In this document: piece by piece, positions 16,801 through 24,306 of the stretch
How the letters are laid out: every line of letters starts with the position of its first letter
Position numbering within the stretch: the first letter of the stretch is position 1
Assembly (NCBI GenBank): GCA_031281385.1
Contig: JAITFL010000181.1
Location: forward strand, 1-45,060
Direction of reading: 5' to 3'
From: Holophagales bacterium
Lineage (GTDB): Bacteria > Acidobacteriota > Holophagae > Holophagales > Holophagaceae
Length of the DNA: 45,060 nt
Position numbers and translations under genes: made by a program
Notes under the pieces: generated by a model
The model's input: the letters and a program-made list of their open reading frames with translations, nothing else
What the model was told of the DNA's origin: nothing
Database searches by the model: none

Positions 16801-17688
16801 GGCGCGGGCGACCAGCCCGACGCTGCGGAATATACCCGATAGGCGGTTCATGTCCTGCGTTTCGAACCAGCTTCCCGAACACCACCTGAAAACCTGAACC
16901 ACGATTACATTGTTTCCCTCATAGTTTACAAAGGGCGTGATGTCAAATTCCTTTTGGGCAAAGCTGTCCTCGGCGTAGCCGACTGCATGGCCGTTGACCC
17001 ACACATAGCAGTTGGAGCCGACGGCGTCGAAGAGGACGGAAATAGAGCGGTTGTCTTTCTTCCATGCCTTGGGTATCACAAACGTGCGGCGGTACGTGCC
17101 GACGGGGTTGTAGTTTGACGGCGCGGCAGGCTGGGTGACTTGGCCGTTGGTGATATTGGCAGAAGTGACGGGGTGGCGGAAAGTGCCGCCCCAAGACACG
17201 CCGGCGGTGTTAAAAATGTAGCCGTCATATTTAAAGTCGCCATTTGCCTTAAAGTTTGCCTGCCAGTTCAACGGCACCTTTATCAAGTCCCAACCGCTGT
17301 CGTCAAATTTCAAACTGGTGAAGGCGGACTTGTCCGTTGTGGGCCGCTCCGCCGGGCAGTGCGCCCAATGGAACCTCCACATACCATCTAGGGACTGGTA
17401 CAGATCGCTTTTTTCTTTGTATAGCGTAAAGTTCTCCAACGCGGCCTTTTCATTGCCGTAGGGCACAAAATTGGCGTGGGGGTCTTCGCGGTTTACCGCA
17501 AATACAGCATTGGTGTTCCACTCGCTGCCGGTGAGTATGACAGTTTTGGCGGGCGGATTTTTGGCTGGAGTCGCATCGTAATTCGGAAGCGCGCCAAGCA
17601 ACGCCGCAGAAGTCGCCCCCAACAAAAAAGCTATGAGAAATGCAACGGCAAAGCAGCGAGGGTTTTTTGTGGATGAGGTTTTTGGCAT
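13879..17688 (-). CDS. lacZ: Exported GH2 beta-galactosidase (LacZ type)
   Basis: This is a retaining glycosidase expected to cleave beta-galactosides. Domains in order are an N-terminal hydrophobic export signal (FAVAFLIAFLLGATSAALLG), GH2 sugar-binding and immunoglobulin-like domains, the TIM barrel, and the large C-terminal Bgal_small_N domain ending near GLGGDNSWGA. The acid/base is E558 in WSTGNENME and the nucleophile E630 in LQCEYAHAYGNS. At 1269 residues it exceeds E. coli LacZ (1024), with about 70 extra residues in front and a tail of about 90, the last part helical and Ala/Lys-rich. The start is ATG 17688, supported by an AAGGAAGGGA site; an upstream ATG at 17724 lacks one. The signal suggests periplasmic or surface location, unlike cytoplasmic LacZ. 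Actual substrate is unproven. Confidence 0.92.
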   Translation of the reverse strand: MPKTSSTKNPRCFAVAFLIAFLLGATSAALLGALPNYDATPAKNPPAKTVILTGSEWNTNAVFAVNREDPHANFVPYGNEKAALENFTLYKEKSDLYQSLDGMWRFHWAHCPAERPTTDKSAFTSLKFDDSGWDLIKVPLNWQANFKANGDFKYDGYIFNTAGVSWGGTFRHPVTSANITNGQVTQPAAPSNYNPVGTYRRTFVIPKAWKKDNRSISVLFDAVGSNCYVWVNGHAVGYAEDSFAQKEFDITPFVNYEGNNVIVVQVFRWCSGSWFETQDMNRLSGIFRSVGLVARAKVNLYDVQTLTTPVADDAYGGEWNLNVKALLRDWGASAAQKNSARLEAKLFDDANREVAKAISVAAPAFETRKNLLGDDYIGASEELNIKINGPKLWSAEHPNLYKLVLTMYDGKTATETTCFRVGFRQAKIVNMNTRNVRFLLNGSRIVLHGVNQHESNPESGFTQNLDLIRKDISLMKQLNVNSLRMSHYPHDTRYYDLCDEYGLYVMDEANIECHGANSVVSSQSIVKSWGPLLRDRINTTMSRDWNYPCVIIWSTGNENMEIKAAEEYRAWTVDFMKAKDASRSAHSQYLQNASNSTSDTGPHWHSGMYATVSRWDTIVNDAVRPTLQCEYAHAYGNSLGNFDEYMAIFERPKTSGGYVWDWVDQALWTPVKTPPYEGYNGPSRFLGFGGDWGGEWGSGSSHISLACNGLVNADRTPQPETEQLKYGYRMLKADGLDLNTGTFNVSNKFSFTNANQYDMYWELKENGAVIQNGSDTLDIGPAPTGVAETSMTTKTFNIPFTRPGTVKPGAEYFFNVVFKEKVDTLWAKAGHVISENQLVADFRQGRESSTMPIGAMSLVEDSESVTISSTDTGSNQKFKVSISKADGTISEYKFMGRDLLIHGPAPNFWRPVNDNERAWYTGGTNTNPTFLVNGTWRATGSSRAMAAGSFKVESEEKFSADLGSKAISLVKVCFDGSFPNKVDAAYSILYTVYPNGEVNVEHTYRFGTQTANNNFAPEIGSIMTVKPEFENITWFGPRGETYSDRKTGYPVGQYESTVTGNFFNYVRTQETGMKVDVRWFAMTDDAGFGFLVKGGGTMPAPPNGPSTTDTSLIQFNALHYAPEDLTPPPGNDLASLSQKPHQLKKRDDITLRVAIASTGLGGDNSWGAYPMDAYRINVNNMTYRFNYSILPIQALDSGFATAYAHAPYNPAANEMQKKIMELSGQAAKKQPADATTAATIAEAKELATADFALMSELQKMHNKLDALLR

Positions 17689-17724
17689 AATCTGTCCCTT
17701 CCTTTTACCATTATAGTCTTTCAT

Positions 17725-17978
17725 TATCGGCTTGTTCTTGCCAGTTCACAGTCCGATACCAAATTGCATTTGAACGCGAATTGGCATTAGTTCAGTGTTC
17801 GGTTTTTGGGTAAGCTTCTCAGGCGGGGAGATGGCTCCATTCAGCACTGTATGCTCAACTCGCCATAATCATCATAGCGGCGAAGCCTCATCGATAGTTA
17901 CTCTAGTCCCTGACCTCAAATCCCTATAACCTACCCCCTGAATTAGCTTGCGCGGCCTCTTGTAGCTTGTAACTGGCA
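17725..17978. other. Gene-free gap with element debris and a shared 3' motif
   Basis: No gene is seen. Bases 17776-17790 (TTGAACGCGAATTGG) resemble the flank of the hairpin at 6031. Bases 17953-17978, next to the downstream gene's stop, match the sequence next to the aroDE stop (2896-2923) in GCGGCCTCTTG and the following CTTGTA. Confidence 0.4.
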
Positions 17979-18479
17979 TTACCTCAGCAGTGGTCCGGGG
18001 CCAGAACCTGTGATTGGGGCTTTTTCCTGTTTGGGCGTCCAGGCGGATTTGCCGTCTTTGTCCAAAAGCACTAGGATAGTTTCGCCCTTTGTTACTTCTC
18101 TGGCGCGGATTGTTGCGCCGCGCAGGTTTTGGGTTTTGTACCCTTTGATGGTTATTTCATCGTTTTTGGAAAAGCTGGCGTTCTTTTCCTTTAGGAAGGC
18201 GGGCGGGGCCAGCGTCAACTGCCACTCTCTGTCATCAACCATCACTGTGAGGCAGACCAAGGTTTCGGGGCCGCTGACCAGCTCGGACACGCTGGTGACC
18301 GTGCCCTTTAATGTTTCTTCCTTGAATGCGTCGTATGGCTGCAGCACCATGCCCAACACGCCCGACGATGGCAGGGTTGGCTTCGTCGGGCGAGTGGGCG
18401 GCGTGGGCTGGGCCAAGCCCAGCGCAGAAAATGCGGCCAGTAGGCAAAGCATCCGCAACGCTATTGATGGTATGCCCAT
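17979..18479 (-). CDS. Small exported protein, OB-fold-like, paralogue 1
   Basis: I do not recognise a named family. The 166-residue product starts with a signal peptide (MGIPSIALRMLCLLAAFSAL, then GLAQ). A short Pro/Thr-rich linker and a compact domain follow: YDAFKEETLKGTVTSVSEL, LTVMVDDREWQLTL, FLKEKNASFSKNDEITIKGY, IRAREVTKGETILVLLDKDG. The strand pattern, with K-G-T-V and D-E-I-T-I-K-G, resembles small periplasmic OB-fold proteins; that is inference. It is a tandem paralogue of the gene upstream (18485-18925), starting 5 bases after that gene's stop. It has no ribosome site of its own, so translational coupling is likely. An in-frame start at 18521 would overlap the neighbour. Confidence 0.7.
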   Translation of the reverse strand: MGIPSIALRMLCLLAAFSALGLAQPTPPTRPTKPTLPSSGVLGMVLQPYDAFKEETLKGTVTSVSELVSGPETLVCLTVMVDDREWQLTLAPPAFLKEKNASFSKNDEITIKGYKTQNLRGATIRAREVTKGETILVLLDKDGKSAWTPKQEKAPITGSGPGPLLR

Positions 18480-18484
18480 AAGAT

Positions 18485-18925
18485 TTATCGGTTTGGAATG
18501 GGTGGCGGCGCTGGTATCCAAGCCGGGCGGCCGTCTTTGTTCAAAAGTTCTAAGGTCGTTTCGCCCTTTGTGACTTCCTTGGCGGAGATCCTGGCGCCGC
18601 GCTCGGTTTCATTCTTTACGCCCTTGATGGTGATCTCGTCGTCTTTGGCGAAGCTGACGCCCTTTTCTTTGAGGAAGTCCGCAGTTCCCACGTTAACCTG
18701 CCAATCCTTGCCATCAACCGAAACTGTGAGGGTTATTACGGTCATTTGGCCGCGTGTCATTTCTGCAACGTTGGTGACCTTGCCCTTGATGGTCTCTTCT
18801 TTGGAAGCATCATAGGGCTGCATCTGGCGGCCCATGCCCTCGCGTGGCGGCCTCTGGGGCGGTTCTTGGGCGAAGCCGATGGCAGAAAAGGCTGTCAGGA
18901 AGCAAATTGCGCTAAGTGCTTTCAT
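18485..18925 (-). CDS. Small exported protein, OB-fold-like, paralogue 2
   Basis: The 146-residue product has signal peptide MKALSAICFLTAFSAIGFAQ, a Pro/Arg-rich linker, then the same domain as its neighbour: YDASKEETIKGKVTNVAEM, VSVDGKDWQVNVGTADFLKE, KDDEITIKGVKN, ISAKEVTKGETTLELLNKDG and a W-I-P tail. The start is ATG 18925 with a strong AAAGGAGG site; an upstream ATG at 18955 is inferior. It is the first gene of a two-gene unit. The function is unknown; the export signal places it in the periplasm or on the surface. Confidence 0.78.
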   Translation of the reverse strand: MKALSAICFLTAFSAIGFAQEPPQRPPREGMGRQMQPYDASKEETIKGKVTNVAEMTRGQMTVITLTVSVDGKDWQVNVGTADFLKEKGVSFAKDDEITIKGVKNETERGARISAKEVTKGETTLELLNKDGRPAWIPAPPPIPNR

Positions 18926-18991
18926 GGTTCCTCCTTTAGGAAAATTTATTGGCACTGTTTATTTGATGTGTTTAGTAAGCAAAAAGTTTAC

Positions 18992-20515
18992 TCAAAATAA
19001 ACTGTGCCCATCCATTTCAGGCGGCTGGGGGAGTTCCAGAAGCTTCAACAGGGTTGGGGCAACGTCGCACAGGGCCCCGCCCTGGCGCAGCGGCATTTTT
19101 TCAAAGCCTTTGCCCACGATTACGCATGGAACTGGGTTCGTGGTGTGGGCGGTGTGGGGGTGGCCCTCTTCGTCCAGCATGCAGTCCGAGTTTCCGTGGT
19201 CGGCGGTGACTATCAGAACCCCATTGGCGGCAAGCGTGGCCTCGGCGACTTTCCTAACGGAGTCGTCAACTATGGTGCAGGCGGTCACGGCCGCGTCAAG
19301 TATGCCCGTGTGGCCCACCATGTCACCGTTTGCCAAGTTACAAATGACCACTTTGTATTTGCCGGAGCCTATGGCTTCCACCAGGCCCCTCACGACTTGG
19401 TGGCAGCTCATTTCAGGCATTAGGTCGTAAGTTGCAACCTTGGGGCTGTCAATCAGAAGGCGTTCTTCGCCGGGGAACGACTCTTCGCGCCCGCCATTGA
19501 AGAAAAATGTGACGTGGGCATATTTTTCGGTTTCCGCCGTGCGGAACTGTTTTATGCCGCTATTGCTTATTATTTCGCCGAATATGTTTTTGAGGTTTTG
19601 GGGCGGGAAGGCCACTTTGAGGTATGGATCTAGCGCGGCGTCGTACTGCGTGAATGTGACCAATTTTACCGCGGGCCTTTTCTTTGCGGCAAAGCCAGAG
19701 AACGATGGGTCAACCAGTGCGTGGCTGAATTCCCGGCCGCGATCGCCCCTGAAGTTGAAGAAAATTACTCCGTCGCCGTCTTGGATAGGGAAAAAGTCTT
19801 TGGTGGTGGTCGGCGTGACAAATTCGTCCGTTTCGCCCCGTGCGTACGCCTCCGCTATGGCCTCTGACGCAGTGCCGCATTTGTGTTCGGGCTGGCCGTC
19901 AACCAGCATGTGCCAAGCCTTTTCCACCCTCTCCCATCTCTTGTCCCTGTCCATCGCCCAATAGCGGCCGCTGATGGAGCCAATTTTCACATGTTTGGCA
20001 TCTGCCAGGTGCTTTTCCAGCGACTCTATGAATCCGTCCGCGCTCTTCTGCGGGGTGTCGCGGCCATCTAGGTATGCGTGTATCGTGGTGGGCAGGCCCT
20101 CGGCATCTGCCCAGTGGGCAAGGGCTTCTAGGTGGTTCTGGTGGCTGTGCACGCCCCCTGGGCCCAAGAGGCCCATCAGGTGGAGCCTGGTGCCTTTGGC
20201 CTTAACCTCGGACATCAGGTCGGCCATTGGGCGGTTTTGCTTAAATGTGCCCTTTTTGATGGTGGAGTTTATGTGGGTCAGCTCCTGCCAGACTACGCGC
20301 CCCGCGCCCAAGTTCATGTGTCCGACCTCGGAGTTGCCGAATTGGCCCTCCGGCAGGCCCACGTCCTCTCCGCTGGTCTTCAGCTGGGTGGAGGCATAGT
20401 CGCGCCGCAGGCCGTTGAGGCGCGGCATCCCCGCCACAAAGGTGGCGTCATAAGAATTTCTGGCGCCATCGGCGATTCCGTCGAGCACCAGCAGCACTAT
20501 CGGGCCTTGGATCAT
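18992..20515 (-). CDS. gpmI: 2,3-bisphosphoglycerate-independent phosphoglycerate mutase
   Basis: GpmI converts 3- to 2-phosphoglycerate in glycolysis using two Mn2+ ions and a phosphoserine intermediate. Counting from ATG 20515, the catalytic serine falls at S62 in FGNSEVGHMNLGAG, its canonical position; D12 of VLDG is a metal ligand. Later motifs include HLMGLLGPGGVHSHQNH, LDGRDT, SGRYWAMDRD, NLANGDMVGHTG and ADHGNSD. The length of 507 residues is normal. AAGGAG six bases upstream fixes the start; the reading frame extends 65 codons further upstream but that part is not credible. It is divergent from the ferredoxin gene. Confidence 0.97.
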   Translation of the reverse strand: MIQGPIVLLVLDGIADGARNSYDATFVAGMPRLNGLRRDYASTQLKTSGEDVGLPEGQFGNSEVGHMNLGAGRVVWQELTHINSTIKKGTFKQNRPMADLMSEVKAKGTRLHLMGLLGPGGVHSHQNHLEALAHWADAEGLPTTIHAYLDGRDTPQKSADGFIESLEKHLADAKHVKIGSISGRYWAMDRDKRWERVEKAWHMLVDGQPEHKCGTASEAIAEAYARGETDEFVTPTTTKDFFPIQDGDGVIFFNFRGDRGREFSHALVDPSFSGFAAKKRPAVKLVTFTQYDAALDPYLKVAFPPQNLKNIFGEIISNSGIKQFRTAETEKYAHVTFFFNGGREESFPGEERLLIDSPKVATYDLMPEMSCHQVVRGLVEAIGSGKYKVVICNLANGDMVGHTGILDAAVTACTIVDDSVRKVAEATLAANGVLIVTADHGNSDCMLDEEGHPHTAHTTNPVPCVIVGKGFEKMPLRQGGALCDVAPTLLKLLELPQPPEMDGHSLF

Positions 20516-20620
20516 TTTTTGCTCCTTCGCGGCAAATTGTTGGACTTTTTGAGTATGGCACAATTTGCAAAGTTGCACATTCTGCTTTATTCTCAAAGTT
20601 GCCATTGATGGAGGAAATTT

Positions 20621-20791
20621 ATGGCCCACACTATCAACGATTCTTGCACGGCCTGTGGCTCCTGCATTTCTGAATGCCCAACAGAAGCCATCAAAGAGGG
20701 CAGCCCCCACTACTCCATAGAGGCAGACACCTGCATTGACTGCGGTGCATGCGTTTCTGCCTGCCCGTCAGAGGCCATATCGGGAGACTAG
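20621..20791 (+). CDS. 2[4Fe-4S] ferredoxin (56 residues)
   Basis: This is a small low-potential electron carrier. Two cluster motifs are visible: SCTACGSCISECPTEAI and TCIDCGACVSACPSEAI, each C-x2-C-x2-C-x3-C-P, which bind two [4Fe-4S] clusters. ATG 20621 follows a TGGAGGAAA ribosome site. The total length of 56 residues is typical of clostridial-type ferredoxins. It stands alone between divergent gpmI and convergent pyrB (18 bases between stops), so its redox partner cannot be inferred. Confidence 0.95.
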   Translation: MAHTINDSCTACGSCISECPTEAIKEGSPHYSIEADTCIDCGACVSACPSEAISGD

Positions 20792-20809
20792 CCCGTCCCT
20801 CAAAACAAT

Positions 20810-21787
20810 CTACGAAGCCGCAAGCAGGTACAGCACTGCCATCCTGATGGGTACGCCATTGGTGACTTGCTTGAGTATCAAACTGTTTGGGCTGTCGACC
20901 ACTTCGCCCTCTATCTCCACTCCTCTATTCACAGGTCCTGGGTGCAGTATGGCCACGCTTGGCTTGGCCTTTTCCATTCTCTTGGCGTTCAGTTGGAAAC
21001 GCTTGGCGTATTCCCCAACGCTGGGGATATACATGCCCGTGCCTCTCTCGAACTGGCAGCGCAGCATCATTATCGCGTCCATGTCGGGTAATATTTTGTC
21101 GAAGTCGTAGCCAAACTCTGCGCTTGGCCATGTTTCTTTCATCTCCAGCGGAACCAGCGTGGGCGGGCCTACTATGGTGACGTGTGCGCCCATCTTTGTC
21201 AGAAGCCACAAATTTGACCTTACGACGCGGCTGTTGCGGATATCTCCCACAATGGCCACCTTTAGTTCGCTAAGTTTGCCAAATCTTTCTCTCAGTGTGT
21301 ATGCGTCCAGAAGGGCCTGTGTGGGGTGTTCGTGTGCGCCGTCCCCTGCGTTTATGATGCTGATATCCAAATGCCGCGCCAATAGCTCGTGCGCGCCCGA
21401 TTTGCTGTGGCGCATGACCACGTAGTCGGGGCGCATGGCCTGCAGGTTCAGTGCAGTGTCAATCAGCGTCTCGCCTTTGCTGATGGAACTGGAAGCTGCA
21501 TCGAAATTTATTACATTGGCCGATAGGCGCTTTTCGGCAATCTCGAAGCTGTTTCTTGTGCGCGTGCTATTTTCAAAAAAAAGGTTGACCACCATTTTCT
21601 TTTGAAGCAATGGAAGCACCTTGATGTCTGGGTTGTTGCAGGCTTCCTCAAAGACTTTGGCCTGGTCTAAAATCGCTAGGATGTCCTGTGCGCTCAAGGC
21701 CTCTATGCCCAAGAGATGCTTGTGAGGGAATGGGGGAGGGGTTGATGTGTTGGGTGCTTTCATGTCGGCTCTGTCCGTGCTAGACAT
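20810..21787 (-). CDS. pyrB: Aspartate carbamoyltransferase catalytic chain
   Basis: PyrB joins carbamoyl phosphate and aspartate in pyrimidine synthesis. Signatures are FFENSTRTRNSFEIAEKRL (carbamoyl phosphate loop), the K of SSSISKGE, GDGAHEHPTQALLDAYT, VGDIRNSRVVRSN, and the C-terminal LHPGPVNRGVEI. The 325-residue length suits a class B/C-like enzyme; no pyrI regulatory gene or dihydroorotase gene is adjacent. The ATG at 21787 has no ribosome site; a CATAAT box lies only 5 bases upstream, so the mRNA may be leaderless. An alternative ATG is at 21763. The intergenic element copy at 21816 abuts its 5' side. Confidence 0.95.
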   Translation of the reverse strand: MSSTDRADMKAPNTSTPPPFPHKHLLGIEALSAQDILAILDQAKVFEEACNNPDIKVLPLLQKKMVVNLFFENSTRTRNSFEIAEKRLSANVINFDAASSSISKGETLIDTALNLQAMRPDYVVMRHSKSGAHELLARHLDISIINAGDGAHEHPTQALLDAYTLRERFGKLSELKVAIVGDIRNSRVVRSNLWLLTKMGAHVTIVGPPTLVPLEMKETWPSAEFGYDFDKILPDMDAIMMLRCQFERGTGMYIPSVGEYAKRFQLNAKRMEKAKPSVAILHPGPVNRGVEIEGEVVDSPNSLILKQVTNGVPIRMAVLYLLAAS

Positions 21788-21815
21788 TATCTATTATGAA
21801 GCAGATTCCATTTTC

Positions 21816-22156
21816 CAGTCGAGCCACTTGCAAACTCGGCTCATTTTGTGTACAGGACTCCGTTCAGCATGGGCGTTCAATCTGTTTCTAGCTCCTGATT
21901 CTATCTTTCGTGTTCGGGTTCGCGGCCTGGGAATTTGGTTCGTTTCGCGCCGGTTCATGGAGCCCGCCCGAATGCCAACTGGGAGTCCGCTCACGGCTCC
22001 CCGCATCTGGGAGTATCAATTGGCGCGTAGTTGCGGGGCAGCCCTTCGCTACCCCCCAGACCCCCAGGTACTCGCTTCGCTTACTGCCCTATGGATGGGC
22101 GGATACATGAAGATGGCTTCGATGGCGCTAGAATGGTTTTGCAAGAAGCTCAATTG
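21816..22156 (+). repeat. Intergenic element, long type, copy C (complete)
   Basis: This is a 341-base copy closely matching the one at 7904. The left end is GAGCCACTTGCAAACTC (one A lost), and the right end has GGTTTTGCAAGAAGCTC followed by AATTG. It shares TTCAATCTGTTTCTAGCTCC, CTGATTCTATCTTTCGTG, CGCCGGTTCATGGAGCCCG and ACTGCCCTATG with copy B. It fills the gap between divergent pyrB and the TerC-type gene. Bases 22157-22237 after it hold only short GGCAATTGGCAA-like repeats. Confidence 0.85.
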
Positions 22157-22237
22157 ACAATTGGCAAACAACCGTTGAAAATGGGCAATTGGCAATATGT
22201 GGTTAACGAGCGGTTGGCAATTATTTTGGGAGTATGG

Positions 22238-23209
22238 GTGGTAGAAGAGTTGTTGCAGTCGGCTCCGATGCAGGCGTGGATAGGTTTTTTGGCCTTTGTC
22301 CTTGTCATGCTGGCGCTGGACTTGGGGGTTTTTAACCGAAAGGCGCACGTCCCCTCTTTCAAGGAAGCTACGGTCTGGAGCTGCGCCTGGGTGACGCTCG
22401 CCCTAGCTTTCAATGCCCTCATTTGGCGGCAGATGGGCCAATTCAAGGGCATAGAGTGGTTCACAGCTTATGTGCTGGAGAAGAGTCTTAGCGTTGACAA
22501 TCTTTTTGTGTTCGTGATGGTCTTTTCTGCCTTTGGCGTGGGCATGAAGAATCAGCACCGCATACTGTACTGGGGAATACTGGGGGCGCTGGTATTGCGG
22601 GCCGCGATGATCTTGGGGGGCACGGCACTGTTGAACCGCTTTGAATGGATGATGTACGTCTTTGGAGCTTTCTTGATCTGGACTGGCCTAAAGATGTTTT
22701 TTGAAAAAGAAGGCGAAGAGAAGAACCCTTCGGATGGAATGACGGTGCGGCTCTTTCGCAAAATCGTACCCTTTGACCCAGATGGGGGACACGAGCATTT
22801 TTTGACCAAAAAGAACGGCAGGTGGCTCGCCACGCCCATGCTGCTGGTATTGATAGTCATTGAATTTACTGATTTGGTGTTTGCCGTTGACTCTATTCCT
22901 GCGGTGCTGGCCATCACTAGGGATACCTTTGTGGTGTTCACCAGCAATGTCTTTGCAATTTTGGGGCTCAGGAGCCTTTACTTCCTCTTGGCCAAAATGA
23001 TGGACAGGTTCAGGTACTTAAAGGTCGGGCTGGCGATAATCCTGACGTTTGTCGGTGTCAAGATGTGCTTGGCTCACTGGGCCAAGGCGCGGTTCGGAAT
23101 TGCCGACGGCACCTTGATAGTGTTCAGCTTGGCCTTCATCTCTGCTGTGCTGGTGGGTTCCATCATATTCAGTCTGGTCTCCACCAAGCATCTGGGGGAA
23201 AGTCCTTGA
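22238..23209 (+). CDS. TerC/Alx family integral membrane protein
   Basis: The family is linked to Mn2+ export and tellurite or alkaline-pH responses. About nine hydrophobic segments are visible. Signature stretches are MLALDLGVFNRKAH, KSLSVDNLFVFVMVFSAFGV, IEFTDLVFAVDSIPAVLAI and TSNVFAILGLRSLYFLLA, with conserved acidic residues in the membrane segments. I chose the GTG at 22238, which has GGGAG five bases upstream; ATG 22181 and ATG 22268 are alternatives without ribosome sites. The frame stays open back to 22031 but that part lies in the repeat. The stop TGA overlaps the ribF start as TGATG, so the two genes are translationally coupled. Confidence 0.87.
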   Translation: MVEELLQSAPMQAWIGFLAFVLVMLALDLGVFNRKAHVPSFKEATVWSCAWVTLALAFNALIWRQMGQFKGIEWFTAYVLEKSLSVDNLFVFVMVFSAFGVGMKNQHRILYWGILGALVLRAAMILGGTALLNRFEWMMYVFGAFLIWTGLKMFFEKEGEEKNPSDGMTVRLFRKIVPFDPDGGHEHFLTKKNGRWLATPMLLVLIVIEFTDLVFAVDSIPAVLAITRDTFVVFTSNVFAILGLRSLYFLLAKMMDRFRYLKVGLAIILTFVGVKMCLAHWAKARFGIADGTLIVFSLAFISAVLVGSIIFSLVSTKHLGESP

Positions 23210-24165
23210 TGCAGGTATGGAAAGCTGATTTTTTTTCGGCTAGAGCAGAGAAATTGCAGCAGGGGCCTTCCGTGGCGACGCTGGGCAATTTTGACGGAGT
23301 TCACGCTGGGCACAGGCAGTTACTGGCAAAAGCAGTTCATTCCGCAAAGGGGCGCTCTCTGCCGACTGTTTTGGTCACATTCGACCCGCACCCGGAAAAA
23401 ATGCTGTCACCTGCCCCAGGAGCGGCACTGTTGATGACGATGCAACAGAAATTGGACGTATTTGAAAGGCTGGGCATTGACTGCGTTTGGGCCGTACCCT
23501 TTGATAGGGAGTTTTCCGAGCTTGCCCCCTGCACATTCTTGGACGGCCTGTGCGAAGCTATTTCCCCCACTGATTTGCACGTTGGCCGGGCTTTCCGCTT
23601 TGGGCGCGGCAGGGCAGGCGATATTGACTTGATCAAGGAGTGGGCGGCCGACAATGACTGCTTGGTCCATCCGCACGCATACAAAGCCATTGACGGCGGC
23701 GCATTGAGCAGTAGCCGGATAAGGAGGGCGCTGTTGGACGGCGAGGTGGGACTGGCGTCAGAACTGCTAGGGGGGCCATACGTGCTTTCGGGCGTTGTTG
23801 TTGAGGGGGAACGAGTCGGAAGAAAGCTTGGCTTTCCAACGGCCAACCTCAGATGGGATCAGGAATTGCTGCCGGCCCCAGGCGTGTATGTGACGAGCGT
23901 ACACTGCCCGCCAAGCCTGTCCTCGCCGTCGCTAGGGTTGACCTGCGTGGGGACCAAGCCCACATTCGCAGGCCGACCGCCGACGGTGGAGACACACTTG
24001 CCGGGGAAGGACATGAATCTATATGGCTCTATTATGGAACTGGAGTTTTTGCACAAGCTCAGGGGCGAAATAGCTTTCGAGAATGTGTCGGAGCTGGCGA
24101 CACAAATTGCCGAAGACGTAAAAAACGGCCTTGAATGGTGGAAATCAAGTGGTAGATGCAAATAA
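23209..24165 (+). CDS. ribF: Bifunctional riboflavin kinase / FAD synthetase
   Basis: RibF makes FMN and FAD from riboflavin. The N-terminal FAD synthetase domain shows GNFDGVHAGHR (nucleotidyl-transferase H-x-G-H-like site), TFDPHPE, GRAFRFGRGRAGD and SSSRIRRALLDGEV. The C-terminal flavokinase domain shows GRKLGFPTANL, PGVYVT, GTKPTF and VETHL. The length of 318 residues is normal. ATG 23209 overlaps the upstream stop by one base and has a GGGGGAAAG site inside the upstream gene. A membrane-metal transporter upstream of a flavin gene has no obvious functional logic; shared transcription may be incidental. Confidence 0.95.
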   Translation: MQVWKADFFSARAEKLQQGPSVATLGNFDGVHAGHRQLLAKAVHSAKGRSLPTVLVTFDPHPEKMLSPAPGAALLMTMQQKLDVFERLGIDCVWAVPFDREFSELAPCTFLDGLCEAISPTDLHVGRAFRFGRGRAGDIDLIKEWAADNDCLVHPHAYKAIDGGALSSSRIRRALLDGEVGLASELLGGPYVLSGVVVEGERVGRKLGFPTANLRWDQELLPAPGVYVTSVHCPPSLSSPSLGLTCVGTKPTFAGRPPTVETHLPGKDMNLYGSIMELEFLHKLRGEIAFENVSELATQIAEDVKNGLEWWKSSGRCK

Positions 24166-24167
24166 AT

Positions 24168-24208
24168 TAAGCTTCTTGCAAAACTGACGTTTTGCAAGTG
24201 GCTCATTT
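24168..24208. repeat. Solo hairpin of the intergenic element after ribF
   Basis: CTTGCAAAAC-TGAC-GTTTTGCAAG (24175-24198) is a perfect 10-bp stem with a 4-base loop, flanked by AAGCTT and TGGCTC. It starts a few bases after the ribF stop, so it may act in transcript ending or stability. No T-run follows directly, though CATTTTT is 5 bases on. Confidence 0.8.
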
Positions 24209-24268
24209 TTCATATTGATCGCCCCAAATATTATGCTGTAATTAAAAATGGGGGAGGTTGTGGCTAGG

Positions 24269-24298
24269 TTGCAAATTTTTGCCCAAAGCCAATAAAAT
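24269..24298 (+). promoter_or_regulatory. Predicted promoter of the kinase-ompA module
   Basis: TTGCAA (24269-24274) and TAAAAT (24293-24298) are 18 bases apart. The start point would fall within a few bases of the kinase ATG at 24307, which has no ribosome site, so a leaderless transcript is likely. Confidence 0.45.
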
Positions 24299-24306
24299 AC
24301 AACGAC

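Noticed and set aside
13879..17724. Beta-galactosidase start at 17724
   Set aside because: No ribosome site there, and it would put 12 charged residues before the export signal; ATG 17688 has a strong site.
18992..20710. 65-residue N-terminal extension of GpmI
   Set aside because: ATG 20515 has an AAGGAG site and places the catalytic Ser at the canonical position 62; the extension shows no family similarity.
22031..22237. N-terminal extension of the TerC-type protein back to 22031
   Set aside because: The added residues are encoded by the repeat element and do not resemble the family; a GTG with GGGAG at 22238 is better placed.
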